Positions 43,925 to 53,136 of a DNA stretch of 64,000 nt are shown one piece after another. The position numbers and the translations under genes are program-made. The stretch is from Lysinibacillus sphaericus. Its GTDB lineage: Bacteria; Bacillota; Bacilli; Bacillales_A; Planococcaceae. Position 1 is the stretch's first letter. The number at the start of each line of letters is the position of its first letter. The DNA lies in assembly GCF_006864135.1 (NCBI RefSeq), contig NZ_SADV01000001.1:1-64000 (forward strand). Reading direction: 5' to 3'. The notes beneath the pieces are model-generated. The model saw only the letters and a program-made list of their open reading frames with translations, searched no databases and had not been told where the DNA came from.

Positions 43925-44899
43925 TTATTTAACTGCTTCTTCAGCTGTCTTCAAAACTCCACGCATATAGTCAATCGCTTCTACGACTTGCGTACCAGGA
44001 TTGTCAAACAATTCTGCTGGTAAAATGATGATTTGATCATTTTTTACTGCATCTAAATTTTTCCACGCTGCATTTTCTTTCAATTGTTTTTCAAAACCTT
44101 CTTTTACTGCCGCTGGTTTCGCGTGCGTAATCAGCATGATTACTTTTGGGTTACGCTCAACAATTTTCTCTACACTTAAATTTGCGTAAGTTGGATATTT
44201 ATCTGTTGCTGGTAGATCAGCTGCGATATTTTTACCACCTGCTTTTTTTAAAATATCTCCGTATAACGAATTATCAAGCGCAGCTAAATATGTACCTGGT
44301 GCTCCATAAACGATAAGAGCGTCTAACGTTGAACCTGTAGTGCCTTCTGCAATTTTCTCATCAATTTGTGCAACTAACTTTTCTGCTGTTGCTGTGTTAT
44401 TAAATAACGCTCCATACTTTTTAATCGTTTTTTTAATATCATCTACTGAATTCATGTTTGAGTAGACAATTTTCGTACCTGTTGCTTCTACCGTTGGCGC
44501 GAACTGCTGGAAGCTTGGTGGCACAATAAGTATTTCCGCATTCAATGCAGCTATTTGCTCAAATGATGGTTCATGCGGGTTACCTATCTCTTGAATAGCT
44601 TCTACTTCTGCCCCCCTATCGGATGTAATCGTTGGTCGACCAGTAACGTTTGCACCTAACTCGAGTAAAATATCCATCATTCCTAGATTTAACGTTGCAA
44701 CTGACCCCGGCGTTGCTTCAAACTCATGCTTATTCCCAAGGTCATCTATAAATGTTAAAGCTCCCACTGTTTCAAGTGTTTGTTGTTCCATATCTACTTG
44801 GTCTACTGAAGCATTAACATCCGCTGTTTTGCTTTCCACTCCACATGCTGCTAATGATAATGCCAACGCACCTACTAATAAAAATTTAAAATTTTTCAT
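43925..44899 (-). CDS. Heme/siderophore-binding lipoprotein (FecB type, IsdE-like)
   Basis: A 324-residue lipoprotein; the lipobox LAAC makes the mature N terminus a lipidated Cys. The TroA-like fold is shown by FIDDLGNKHEFEATPGSVATLNLGMMDILLELGA, GNPHEPSFEQIAALNAEILIVPP and KVIMLITHA. It hands substrate to the FecCD permease downstream. A palindromic Fur box lies 38 bp upstream of the start. The ligand (heme or siderophore) is inferred from the neighbouring isdG-like and NEAT genes. Confidence 0.88.
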   Translation of the reverse strand: MKNFKFLLVGALALSLAACGVESKTADVNASVDQVDMEQQTLETVGALTFIDDLGNKHEFEATPGSVATLNLGMMDILLELGANVTGRPTITSDRGAEVEAIQEIGNPHEPSFEQIAALNAEILIVPPSFQQFAPTVEATGTKIVYSNMNSVDDIKKTIKKYGALFNNTATAEKLVAQIDEKIAEGTTGSTLDALIVYGAPGTYLAALDNSLYGDILKKAGGKNIAADLPATDKYPTYANLSVEKIVERNPKVIMLITHAKPAAVKEGFEKQLKENAAWKNLDAVKNDQIIILPAELFDNPGTQVVEAIDYMRGVLKTAEEAVK

Positions 44900-44937
44900 G
44901 TTACTACCAACCTTTTCTTTTTATTAAAAACCCAAAT

Positions 44938-44952
44938 TGAGAATCATTCTCA
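44938..44952. promoter_or_regulatory. Fur box of the 43.9-kb importer operon
   Basis: TGAGAATCATTCTCA, a perfect 7-1-7 inverted repeat of the Fur type, in the promoter region of the lipoprotein gene. Confidence 0.85.
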
Positions 44953-45062
44953 TACGATTGTTTATGATTCTATTTTAAATAATAATGATTGTCAACAAAC
45001 GTTTTTTTTTGGTTTTTTTTAATATTTTTTATTGCATTATACAATTAATGTATGTTTTAATT

Positions 45063-45081
45063 GATAATGATAATCACTATC
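45063..45081. promoter_or_regulatory. Fur box of the isdG-like gene
   Basis: GATAATGATAATCACTATC, 18 of 19 to the classical Fur consensus, 33 bp before the start of the heme monooxygenase gene. Confidence 0.9.
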
Positions 45082-45113
45082 AATTAAACTTATTAAAAAA
45101 GGGGTCAATATAA

Positions 45114-45440
45114 ATGATTACAGTTACTAACCGTATTTTAGTAAAAAAAGGCTTCGCTCATAAAATGGCACCACTATTTATATCCGGTAAATATTTATTG
45201 AACTGGGAAGGATTTAATAAAGTTGAAGTGAACGTTTGCTCAGAACCAGAAGATCATGATGAAATGAACGTTATGATGTTTTGGGATACAGTCGAGCAAT
45301 TTAAAGCTTGGCGCGAATCTGAAGACTTTAAAAATGTACACCGCCGTGAAGAGATTAATAACAAAGAAAACAGCGCACCGTCTCCAATAATAGGTAACCG
45401 AGTTGTTATTTCTGAAATTGCTGCTACTTTAGTAAAGTAA
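45114..45440 (+). CDS. isdG: IsdG-like heme-degrading monooxygenase
   Basis: A 108-residue ABM-fold protein of the IsdG/HmoA group, which opens the heme ring to release iron in the cytoplasm. ITVTNRILVKKGFAHKMAPLF carries the conserved Asn near the start. GFNKVEVNVCSE, MFWDTVEQFKAWRESEDFKNVHRR carry the Trp and the heme-ligand His. AAGGGGT lies upstream, plus a Fur box. It is transcribed divergently from the heme importer operon, so import and breakdown are co-regulated by iron. Confidence 0.88.
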   Translation: MITVTNRILVKKGFAHKMAPLFISGKYLLNWEGFNKVEVNVCSEPEDHDEMNVMMFWDTVEQFKAWRESEDFKNVHRREEINNKENSAPSPIIGNRVVISEIAATLVK

Positions 45441-45714
45441 TTTAAGTATATGGATCTCTTAAAAGGTGAAAGTGCTCCAATCCCTAAATCACTCTTTGGG
45501 ATTAACAGTAAAAATTCCTATACGTTCTTAGATGTTATTTTCATCGAGTTTACGGCAATTCGTCTAAGAACGCTTTACGGACTGTTTAAGATTTTAAAAA
45601 GGCGTTTTTCTATTTTTGCGAGATCTTATTAGCCAAATTTTATCTTTAGAACACTTCCTCTTTACTGGTGCAAATAAAAAATTTAATTATTCATATGCAT
45701 TTCCTTATGCCTAG

Positions 45715-45752
45715 AAAAGTACACTCTTGAATATAAGTGTGCTTTTTTAGTT
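45715..45752 (+). terminator. Terminator downstream of isdG
   Basis: Stem AAAAGTACACT (45715-45725) with AGTGTGCTTTT (45736-45746, one wobble), followed by a T-rich run. It is 275 bp past the isdG stop. Confidence 0.7.
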
Positions 45753-45877
45753 TTTTTCCAAATCGGTGATTTCTGAACTGTCGCTACGCTTTCGTTACAT
45801 AAAACAATTGCTGAAAAACATTAATACGTATAAAAAATGCAATTCGATGTCAGCTTGAATTGCATTTTTTTATTGGA

Positions 45878-45965
45878 TAAGGCACCCGGTGCAAGACTCC
45901 TGTGGGAATAGCTTGAGCTGAATACTTCACAGGAGCACAAGAAAGCATAGTCACCTTATCCGATC
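45878..45965. repeat. Bacillaceae-type intergenic repeat
   Basis: Inverted ends GGATAAGG (about 45876) and CCTTATCC (about 45955) enclose GCAAGACTCCTGTGGGAATAGC and a matching CACAGGAGCA. The inner words are those of a common Bacillus intergenic repeat whose other end resembles the fragment at 1-70. Confidence 0.55.
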
Positions 45966-46029
45966 TTTACTATGAAGTAAATAATAAAGACAGAGCTTAT
46001 GGGATAGTAATAGTGCTTTACTTAAATTA

Positions 46030-49000
46030 TTAATCCATTAAATTTACTAATTGTAGTGATCGTTTTAAAATTTTCGCCATTTCTGCCCGTGTTAAATTAT
46101 TTTCTGGGTTAAAATAGCCATTAGACCCCGTCATGATATCTTTTACTTGTAATTCTGATACTGCATGCTTTGCGTAGTCAAATACTTTACTAGCATCTTT
46201 GTATGATAAAGTATTTTTATCAACTGTTGCTTTATAGCCTTTGTATTCAAGCATACGTAATATCATTGCTGCTGCTTGCTGACGTGTTATATTTGCCGTT
46301 GGGTTAAATGTTTTTGAATTTATACCTGTCACAATACCGGCCTCTGCAAGTGCTTGTACTTCTTTTTCATACCAATTACCTTTAACATCCGTAAATGTAG
46401 TTTCTTTAGCTGATTGAATATTTAGAGCTCGAGCCATCATCACTGCAAATTGTGCACGAGTTATATTTTTATTTGGACTAAATGTCGTTGGTGTTGTACC
46501 TGTTGTAATCCCAGCCGCGAATAAAGCTAAAATTTCGTCCTTACTGAATATATTCTCGATATCTGTAAAAGGATTTTCGAGTTTATTATTAGAATTATTA
46601 GAGTTATTATTTGTTTCTCCCTCTAAAACTGGTACATCAAACGTAAAGAATAATGTGTACGCCCCATAACCTAAATCTCCTGAATCTACGAATATTTTAG
46701 TTACGCCATTGCTATCTTGAACTAATGGCAAACGAACAACTCGTACTTGATCCATTTTTTCACCTGTAGAACTTATAACTTCAATATTTTGTTGCTTACC
46801 ATTTCCATCAATATAAGCAAGAGTCGCAAAGCCATAAGCTTTACCAATTAGTGTCATTTCGATGTAACGTTTACCGTCAATCGTAACTAATTCTGATTTC
46901 GTGAAATATGGCGCTAAGTAGTTCGAAATAAATTCAGCCATTTTACCATTTGGATCAGCCTGCATTTTGTACTTAATTGGCTGACGAGTAATCTTTTCAT
47001 TTGCCGTAATTGCTGTGACATTTGTCGTAGTTGCTGTTACATTTGTGGAAATTGTCTTTTCAGTCGTTACTGCTTCGAAAACAAGGTTATCTAGTGTATC
47101 AGCTTCAAATGAAAATGTTGCTGTTTTTGCATTTGCAACAGGTACTAATGAAGCTACTTTATTAGACCAGTTTGCAATTTCTTTACTATTTTGTTTCACA
47201 ATAAATTTCTGTAAGTTATTTTCAATATTTAATGAAAGCGTAACTTTATATTTGTTATCTTCAAATACTGTTTTTGCTTTTTGTAGGAATACAGCTATTT
47301 CTTTTGCATTCTTTGCAAATTCAAATCTAGCTACTCCCTCTTGATTTAAGTTCCCTGTAGTTCCTTCTATTTTTGCTCCGTTATTAGTTGAATTGTTATT
47401 AGTTGAATGGCTATTAGTTAAATTGCTATTAGTTGAACCACCTGTACTTGGGAATGTTGTACTATTATTTATCTTTGAAAGTGAGGCTTCATCAAATTTT
47501 AATAGAATATTATAATTATGATGATAGTTAAGATCTGCAATATCTACTTTTACCCACGCATTTTGAAGCTTAGATAAACTCGATACTGTAAATTGAACTA
47601 CTCGTACATCATTTGTGTCGCTAATCGTACTTGGAGTTGACCCATTCACTGTAAATCCAGTAATCCATGAACTATTTTTTAGTGTTAATTGAACTTGATA
47701 TGAAGAACCATTTTTCACTACATATGCCTGACTATCTACATATGTGTTCATAATTGAACTACCAGTACCTGATTCATTTAAGAACGTAAAGTTCACTGTA
47801 TACAGCCCATTAGTTGATTGTTCAGTGTTTACAGTGTTAGAATTGTTATTGCCATCGGTATTTGAATTATTATTGTTCTCCCCAGAACCAGATTCACTGC
47901 CGTTGGTATTTCCTTCTGAACTACTCTCCTCTTGCTTAGCAATTTCGCCAGTTAATAGTACTTTTTCAACTGTCGCACTCATTGTTGAAGCAGTCCCATT
48001 TCGCTCAGTTGTTAACGTAAAAGCTAAATTTTCTAATGAATCTACTGTAAATTTAATTACATTTTTAGCTGTACCTTCACTTTTCGTGCTGCCTGCTGTC
48101 CATTCTGCAACTGTTTTATTTCCTTGTTGTACAGAAAGGCCCTTCATCGTATCATTTACAACTAAATTCATTGTTACAGCAATCTTATTATCTGCTGTTT
48201 TTGTTGCATATGCTTGTCCTAAAAGTAATCCGATTATTGTATGAGCAGGTGCACCAGAGTTGACTGGAGTCAGTCCAAACTCAATTATTTGATTGTTCTT
48301 GTTAAAATGTTCAGGTAAATATACAACTGTTTCTTTTACCGGTGTAAAATCAAATGTAAACGAAGTTGCTGGATAATTTTCACCTGACATAATTACTGTA
48401 GCCTTTAAATTAGCGTCTAACTTTACTTTTATGACGCGTACTAATGATTTTCCTTCTCCTTCAGAGCTTACGATTTTTACGTCTTCTCCGTTTTCATTGC
48501 CTACTTTTAGTGTAGTAAATGCATATGTGTGACCTGTTAGTTTAATATATGCATATTTTTCTTCACCAACAGTGGCTAAATCAGCATAGTTAATATAGCT
48601 TTTAAAATACGAATCATATGACTTATTATCTGTTAAAAATGTGAAAGGAACATTTTCTGTGATAACTTCATCTGTATTTTGCCCTGGTTGATCTGGTTGA
48701 TCTGGTTGATCTGGTTGTTTTGGCTGTTCTGGCTGTTCTGATTGATCCGGTTGATCTGGTGCTTCTTCACAAACCCGGTCAATCTCCGCAACATTTGAAA
48801 TAGCTAGATACACAATATAATCATGGTCGTAAGATAGAGCTGGAATGTAAACATCAACCCATGCTTTTATTGTTTCCTCATATTGGTCGACTACGAATGT
48901 GTAAATATCGTTATCACTCATGTCTGTTATTTTTCCAATAGCTGCTTTTAATTCGCCACCTGATTCAACTTTAAAATCCTGGTACCACGTTTTATATTCT

Positions 49001-49245
49001 TTTGGCACCGTAATGTCTACCGTATATTGACCATCTTTGTGTTTAACAGTAGCTTTCTTATCAACATAGCTATTCATCATTGAATCTGCTGTTTGTTGTT
49101 CATTGAGAATTTTGATATTTGATGAATAGTCAATTGTGCAGTTAGCTTCGGTATTTTTCTCCGCCTTTACTTCCATTCCAAAGCTCGGTAATATTGTACC
49201 TAAAATTAGCATTACCATTGCTACATATTGTAAAAGTTTCTTCAC
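46030..49245 (-). CDS. Large multi-NEAT, S-layer-anchored heme-binding protein
   Basis: A 1071-residue surface protein. After a signal peptide (ending about VKA) come roughly six NEAT or NEAT-like modules (near 35-165, 195-310, 315-435, 480-605, 640-735, 770-885), then three SLH domains (about 890-1065, each with TRAQ/TRQQ/TRAE). A Pro/Gln/Asp linker (about 165-190) and Asn/Ser-rich linkers separate them. Heme-ligand motifs YxxxY occur as YDHDY (module 1) and YHHNY (module 4). The GTG start follows AGGAGGT. Fur boxes lie upstream. It probably captures heme at the S layer and passes it to the wall NEAT protein and ABC importers. Module borders are approximate. Confidence 0.88.
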   Translation of the reverse strand: MKKLLQYVAMVMLILGTILPSFGMEVKAEKNTEANCTIDYSSNIKILNEQQTADSMMNSYVDKKATVKHKDGQYTVDITVPKEYKTWYQDFKVESGGELKAAIGKITDMSDNDIYTFVVDQYEETIKAWVDVYIPALSYDHDYIVYLAISNVAEIDRVCEEAPDQPDQSEQPEQPKQPDQPDQPDQPGQNTDEVITENVPFTFLTDNKSYDSYFKSYINYADLATVGEEKYAYIKLTGHTYAFTTLKVGNENGEDVKIVSSEGEGKSLVRVIKVKLDANLKATVIMSGENYPATSFTFDFTPVKETVVYLPEHFNKNNQIIEFGLTPVNSGAPAHTIIGLLLGQAYATKTADNKIAVTMNLVVNDTMKGLSVQQGNKTVAEWTAGSTKSEGTAKNVIKFTVDSLENLAFTLTTERNGTASTMSATVEKVLLTGEIAKQEESSSEGNTNGSESGSGENNNNSNTDGNNNSNTVNTEQSTNGLYTVNFTFLNESGTGSSIMNTYVDSQAYVVKNGSSYQVQLTLKNSSWITGFTVNGSTPSTISDTNDVRVVQFTVSSLSKLQNAWVKVDIADLNYHHNYNILLKFDEASLSKINNSTTFPSTGGSTNSNLTNSHSTNNNSTNNGAKIEGTTGNLNQEGVARFEFAKNAKEIAVFLQKAKTVFEDNKYKVTLSLNIENNLQKFIVKQNSKEIANWSNKVASLVPVANAKTATFSFEADTLDNLVFEAVTTEKTISTNVTATTTNVTAITANEKITRQPIKYKMQADPNGKMAEFISNYLAPYFTKSELVTIDGKRYIEMTLIGKAYGFATLAYIDGNGKQQNIEVISSTGEKMDQVRVVRLPLVQDSNGVTKIFVDSGDLGYGAYTLFFTFDVPVLEGETNNNSNNSNNKLENPFTDIENIFSKDEILALFAAGITTGTTPTTFSPNKNITRAQFAVMMARALNIQSAKETTFTDVKGNWYEKEVQALAEAGIVTGINSKTFNPTANITRQQAAAMILRMLEYKGYKATVDKNTLSYKDASKVFDYAKHAVSELQVKDIMTGSNGYFNPENNLTRAEMAKILKRSLQLVNLMD

Positions 49246-49346
49246 TACTTTGACCTCCTGAATTTTTCATAATTTCAACCTTTCCTGTGCGTTTCTACCT
49301 CCTTTATGTATTAAAAGATTTTACTATTACTACCCCTAAGCTCAAA

Positions 49347-49361
49347 TGATTATCATTCTCA
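49347..49361. promoter_or_regulatory. Putative Fur box 1 upstream of the NEAT-SLH gene
   Basis: TGATTATCATTCTCA, an imperfect 7-1-7 repeat of the Fur type, about 100 bp from the start. Confidence 0.65.
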
Positions 49362-49428
49362 ATTAAAGTTAAAAGAAAAACAGCTATTCATTACTTGGAT
49401 GTTATAAAGTATGCAACTCTCTTTAATT

Positions 49429-49447
49429 GATTATGATTCTCATTATC
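49429..49447. promoter_or_regulatory. Putative Fur box 2 upstream of the NEAT-SLH gene
   Basis: GATTATGATTCTCATTATC, 17 of 19 to the Fur consensus, between the NEAT-SLH gene and the preceding importer operon. Confidence 0.75.
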
Positions 49448-49580
49448 ATTTATTATAACCCACCCACTATTATTGTCAAGAAAGTTAAAATTTGTAACGC
49501 GATGTTTTTTTGTGTCAATTATCTACTAATAATTTAACTTGATTAAAGCTAAAGAAATTTTCAAATATGCCTCAAATTCC

Positions 49581-50358
49581 CTAAACCCTTACAGGAATCA
49601 TATACGTACCAACACTTTCATGCGTTTGAATAGTGACTTCCACTCCATATACTTCTTTCATACGTTCCTTTGTTACTGTTTCTGTAGGTGTCCCCTCACA
49701 TATTATTTTACCGTCTTTCATCAAAATGATATGATCACTATATTTAATTGCTTGATTAATATCGTGTAACACCATAACAATTGTTAAAGCATTTTCTTTG
49801 TTTAATTTCTTCACTAACTCCAATAATTCGATTTGATAAAAAATATCTAAATATGTTGTTGGCTCATCTAAACAAAGAATGGACGATTTTTGAGCAAGTG
49901 CCATGGCAATCCAAACACGCTGACGTTCGCCATCCGATAATGCATCCAATTTACACGTGCGTTTCTGTATTAAATTTGTAGCTGTAAGTGCCCAATTTAC
50001 TGCCGCCTCATCTTCTTCAACATTTTTTCATCAATTGTTGATGTGGTACCCGTCCATAAGCAACTAGTTTTTCAATCGTGATATCTTGCGGCACTGAATT
50101 TTGTTGATAAACAATTGCTAGTTTTTTCGCAAATTCCTTTGCCTTGTATGCCATTATATCTTTCTGTTCTAACATTACTGCCCCCTGTTGTGGCGTATTA
50201 TTACGTGAAATGACACTTAATAATGTGGATTTACCACAACCATTTGGACCAATAATCGTCGTGATTTTCCCCTTTTCAATACTTGTCGTAACCCCATCTA
50301 AATGATTTTGCTGCTGATCATAAGATAGTTTTATTTGAGAAACGTTCAAAGCACTCAC
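49581..50358 (-). pseudogene. Heme importer ATPase, frameshifted at a six-A tract
   Basis: A FecE/FhuC-type ATPase split into two frames. The first part (50358-50017) has Walker A GPNGCGKST and Q-loop VYQQNSV, then stops at TGA just after ATGAAAAAATGT. The second part, without its own start signal, carries signature SDGERQRVWIAM (Asp for the usual Gly), Walker B LCLDEPTTYLD and switch VLHDINQA. Removing one A (T-run 50023-50028 on the plus strand) joins them in frame (about 258 residues). It is the last gene of the second importer operon. It may be a true pseudogene, a slippage-restored gene or a sequencing error. Confidence 0.8.
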
Positions 50359-50364
50359 CTCTCT

Positions 50365-51333
50365 TTACTTATCTTTTCGAATTAAGAAAATTAAGAACGG
50401 TCCACCAATTATAGCCATTATTGTTGATGCTGGAATTTCTAAAGGCGAAACTAATATTCTACCTAACGTATCCGCAGTCAAAATCAGCAAGGCGCCAGCT
50501 AATGCTGAAAATGGAATCAACCATTTATGGTCTGAACCGACTAACCTTCTTGAAATATGCGGAATTAATAACCCGACAAATGCAATAACTCCTGCTGTAG
50601 CAGTTGAAATAGCCGCAAGTAATACCGCTATTGCTGCAATAATCAGTCGTGCACGTGTTACATTAAAGCCTAAACTCTTTGCCGTTTTGTCTTGCAAGGT
50701 CAATAAATTGCACCAAGAAGCTAGTAGTAGGGAAGCTAGTAAACCAATCACACCATAAAATGATATTAAACTAACATCACTCCAAGTACGCATTGACAAA
50801 TTAGAGCCCCCTACACCACCAACCATAACATTCATATAACTACATATCGTAACAAATGCTTCTGTTAGACCAGTAAACATCGCATTAATAGCAATACCTA
50901 CTAAAATAATTTTCAAAGGATTTAAGCCTGACTTCCATGACAACATAAATACTAAAAAACAAGCAAATGCTCCTCCAAAAAAAGCCAATAGTGGCGTATA
51001 GAAAAACATCATTGGAAATAATGTAATGACAAGTAATTGTACAAATGATGCCCCTGCTGAAATTCCAATTACACCTGCATCGGCTAATGGATTACGCATT
51101 ACTGCCTGCAATAATACGCCGGCAACTGATAAAGCTGCCCCTGCAAATAAAGCGACTATGATCCGTGGGAAACGTAAATCTTTAATAACGGTGTAATTTT
51201 GATTTTCTTCACCAAAAAAAGCTCTCATAAATTCCGTCATATCCATTTTAACCGAGCCTGTAATTGCAGAATATATAATAACTACTAAAAGTAATATACT
51301 TACAACTATAAAACTACTTATTTTTTTATTCAT
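50365..51333 (-). CDS. Heme/siderophore ABC importer permease 2 (FecCD)
   Basis: A 322-residue, ten-helix permease. Marks are DLRFPRIIVALFAGAALSVAGVLLQAVMRNPLADAGVIGISAGAS, IILVGIAINAMFTG and FVGLLIPHISRRLVGSDHKWLIP. It lies 21 bp after the binding-protein gene and 6 bp before the frameshifted ATPase. It is recognisably related to the permease at 42673. Confidence 0.9.
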   Translation of the reverse strand: MNKKISSFIVVSILLLVVIIYSAITGSVKMDMTEFMRAFFGEENQNYTVIKDLRFPRIIVALFAGAALSVAGVLLQAVMRNPLADAGVIGISAGASFVQLLVITLFPMMFFYTPLLAFFGGAFACFLVFMLSWKSGLNPLKIILVGIAINAMFTGLTEAFVTICSYMNVMVGGVGGSNLSMRTWSDVSLISFYGVIGLLASLLLASWCNLLTLQDKTAKSLGFNVTRARLIIAAIAVLLAAISTATAGVIAFVGLLIPHISRRLVGSDHKWLIPFSALAGALLILTADTLGRILVSPLEIPASTIMAIIGGPFLIFLIRKDK

Positions 51334-51354
51334 CTGGGCCCTCTACATTTCTCA

Positions 51355-52290
51355 TTATGGATACATAATGTTAATAAGTTCTTCTAGTGCTTGAGGTACT
51401 GCAAGCGTTGCTGTTGTTCCAAATAGCGGCTCCTTTAAGTCATACACACGTCCATTTTTCACTGCGTCAAAATGCTTCCAAATATCATTCGTAACAAATT
51501 CCTCATTAAACATTTCCAAAACCTGTTCAGGCATCCCATGTGACAGTCGAATAATAATATCTGGATTGCTTTGTTGTAAAAATTCGGTATTAGACGGTAA
51601 ATACTCAGGCTCTTGCCCGTTCATCACGTTTTGACCTCCAGCCATTCTCACTAAGTCCCCAATATACGAATTTTCTGTTGCTACCAAATAGCTACCTGGA
51701 ATACCTAGTAAAATTAAAACTTTAGGTGATTCATTTAATTCCGCTTTCATTCGAACGGCTGTAATTTTTCCTTCAAGCTCCGACACTAGCTTAGTAGCCT
51801 CAGCAGTACGATCATATTTTTTACCAATTTCTACAATGGCAGCTTTCATATTATCAATACTCTGCAAATTGATAAACGATGCATGGATACCTACTTCCTG
51901 GAATATCTTTTTTAAATCTGCCTCCAATGTTGTCACTGAAAAAACTTCTGTTGGATTCAAGGATTTTACAATTTCCATATCTGGTGACATCGGATTACCG
52001 ATTTCGGGTAAACCCTCAAATCGTTTTGGCAAATCATATGAAGTCGTAGGAATAGCAATAGCATCTAAATTCAGCGCATCTATAATTTGAGTAGCTGCAA
52101 CTGTCGTTGGAATAATTCGATTTTCATCTTGTATGGCTGTATGGCTTTCATTATTTTTTTCTTCTACATTATTTTCATCTTCTCTAATTGAATTACTGCA
52201 TGCCAAAAGAATGATAACAATACTACATAGCCCTATAATATGTAGCATTCTATTATATATTTTCATATCTTTTATCTTCTTTATGTCCAT
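51355..52290 (-). CDS. Heme/siderophore-binding lipoprotein 2
   Basis: A 311-residue lipoprotein with an extended N terminus; lipobox LLAC at about residues 28-31. The TroA-like fold is shown by RIIPTTVAATQIIDALNLDAIAIPTTSYDLPKRFEGLPEIGNPMSPDMEIVKSLNPTEVFS-type layout and DIIIRLSHGMPEQ. AAGGAG lies 3 nt before the ATG at 52290; a later ATG is possible. A terminator-like hairpin sits directly upstream, between it and the NEAT gene. It is an IsdE-like receiver for the NPQTN-anchored NEAT protein by context. Confidence 0.85.
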   Translation of the reverse strand: MDIKKIKDMKIYNRMLHIIGLCSIVIILLACSNSIREDENNVEEKNNESHTAIQDENRIIPTTVAATQIIDALNLDAIAIPTTSYDLPKRFEGLPEIGNPMSPDMEIVKSLNPTEVFSVTTLEADLKKIFQEVGIHASFINLQSIDNMKAAIVEIGKKYDRTAEATKLVSELEGKITAVRMKAELNESPKVLILLGIPGSYLVATENSYIGDLVRMAGGQNVMNGQEPEYLPSNTEFLQQSNPDIIIRLSHGMPEQVLEMFNEEFVTNDIWKHFDAVKNGRVYDLKEPLFGTTATLAVPQALEELINIMYP

Positions 52291-52299
52291 CCACTCCTT

Positions 52300-52343
52300 A
52301 AAAAAAACACCCTGCCTCTACCTAGGTGTAGTGGATGAGGGTG
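52300..52343 (-). terminator. Intra-operon terminator/attenuator
   Basis: Stem CACCCT (52308-52313) with AGGGTG (52338-52343), inner CTAC-GTAG, then T7 on the minus strand running into the ribosome site of the lipoprotein gene. It probably gives more NEAT-protein mRNA than importer mRNA. Confidence 0.65.
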
Positions 52344-52376
52344 CTTTCAAAATATTTTAAATGATTTCTTCTTCCT

Positions 52377-53030
52377 TCATGCGTTTTTTGAAATTAGTAA
52401 TATAAATCCACTAACACCGAACAATAAAAGCATACCGAGTGGAAAATTATCATTTGTTTGAGGATTTGCTACTTTTTCATTAACTGACGAAGGATTTGTT
52501 ACTTTTTCTTTAACTGTTGAAGAACTTGTTTCACCAGTTTTTATAGCCGTGTTATTATTACTTTGTACTGTTGTGGCTACCACTGCACTACCATTTTCAT
52601 TTTTCAATGACGCCGCATCCCATACAAAATCTACAGTGTATTCATGATGATAATTTAAGTCATCAATATCCACCTTCATAGTAACAGCAGTCGGTGATTT
52701 ATAAGAAGGAAGTGCAAATTGGACAATACGTGTATCCTCAGCCTTATTTTCGCTAATAACTTTATTACCACCTGTACTAGATTCAAATTTCGTCATCCAC
52801 GAACTATTTTTCATCTTCAGCTGTATTACCGAAGTGCCATTTTTAACGATAATTGTCCCGGGCTTCAAAAAATAATCATTTGCCATTGAAGCAGATGAAG
52901 AATTTGGTTTATTTACTTGATAATTGATTGTGTACTTCCCATCTGCAAGTGCAGCAGATGCATATAAATTTGGTGTAACTAAAATTGTTAATAATGCTAC
53001 TAGCATTGAAACTAAAAATAACTTTTTGAT
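52377..53030 (-). CDS. IsdC-like NEAT protein with sortase B signal
   Basis: One NEAT domain (about residues 30-150) with the heme motif YHHEY in DDLNYHHEYTVDFVWD and the SSSASMANDYF helix. A Ser/Thr/Asn-rich linker leads to NPQTN, the sortase B sorting signal, then a hydrophobic segment and a short tail ISKNA. The first ATG in frame is 53006, inside the signal peptide. The natural start seems to be codon 53030-53028, which reads ATC, with GGGGG 7 nt upstream and followed by KKLFLVSML. Product 217 residues from ATC, 209 from ATG. It is first in the operon, under an exact Fur box. Confidence 0.82.
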   Translation of the reverse strand: MKKLFLVSMLVALLTILVTPNLYASAALADGKYTINYQVNKPNSSSASMANDYFLKPGTIIVKNGTSVIQLKMKNSSWMTKFESSTGGNKVISENKAEDTRIVQFALPSYKSPTAVTMKVDIDDLNYHHEYTVDFVWDAASLKNENGSAVVATTVQSNNNTAIKTGETSSSTVKEKVTNPSSVNEKVANPQTNDNFPLGMLLLFGVSGFILLISKNA

Positions 53031-53050
53031 AGTAGAACCCCCTTTTTAAT

Positions 53051-53065
53051 TGATAATCATTATCA
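53051..53065. promoter_or_regulatory. Fur box of the NEAT/importer operon
   Basis: TGATAATCATTATCA, a perfect 7-1-7 Fur palindrome, 20 bp upstream of the ribosome site of the NPQTN-NEAT gene. Confidence 0.9.
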
Positions 53066-53136
53066 ACACTTTATAAATAAAAAGGGATATTAAAAAATAC
53101 CCCTTTTTATTCTGCGTGTTCGAGATAATATATATT

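Noticed and set aside
45519..45577. 10-bp inverted repeat after isdG as terminator
   Set aside because: The loop is about 39 nt and no T-run follows; the hairpin at 45715 is a better terminator.
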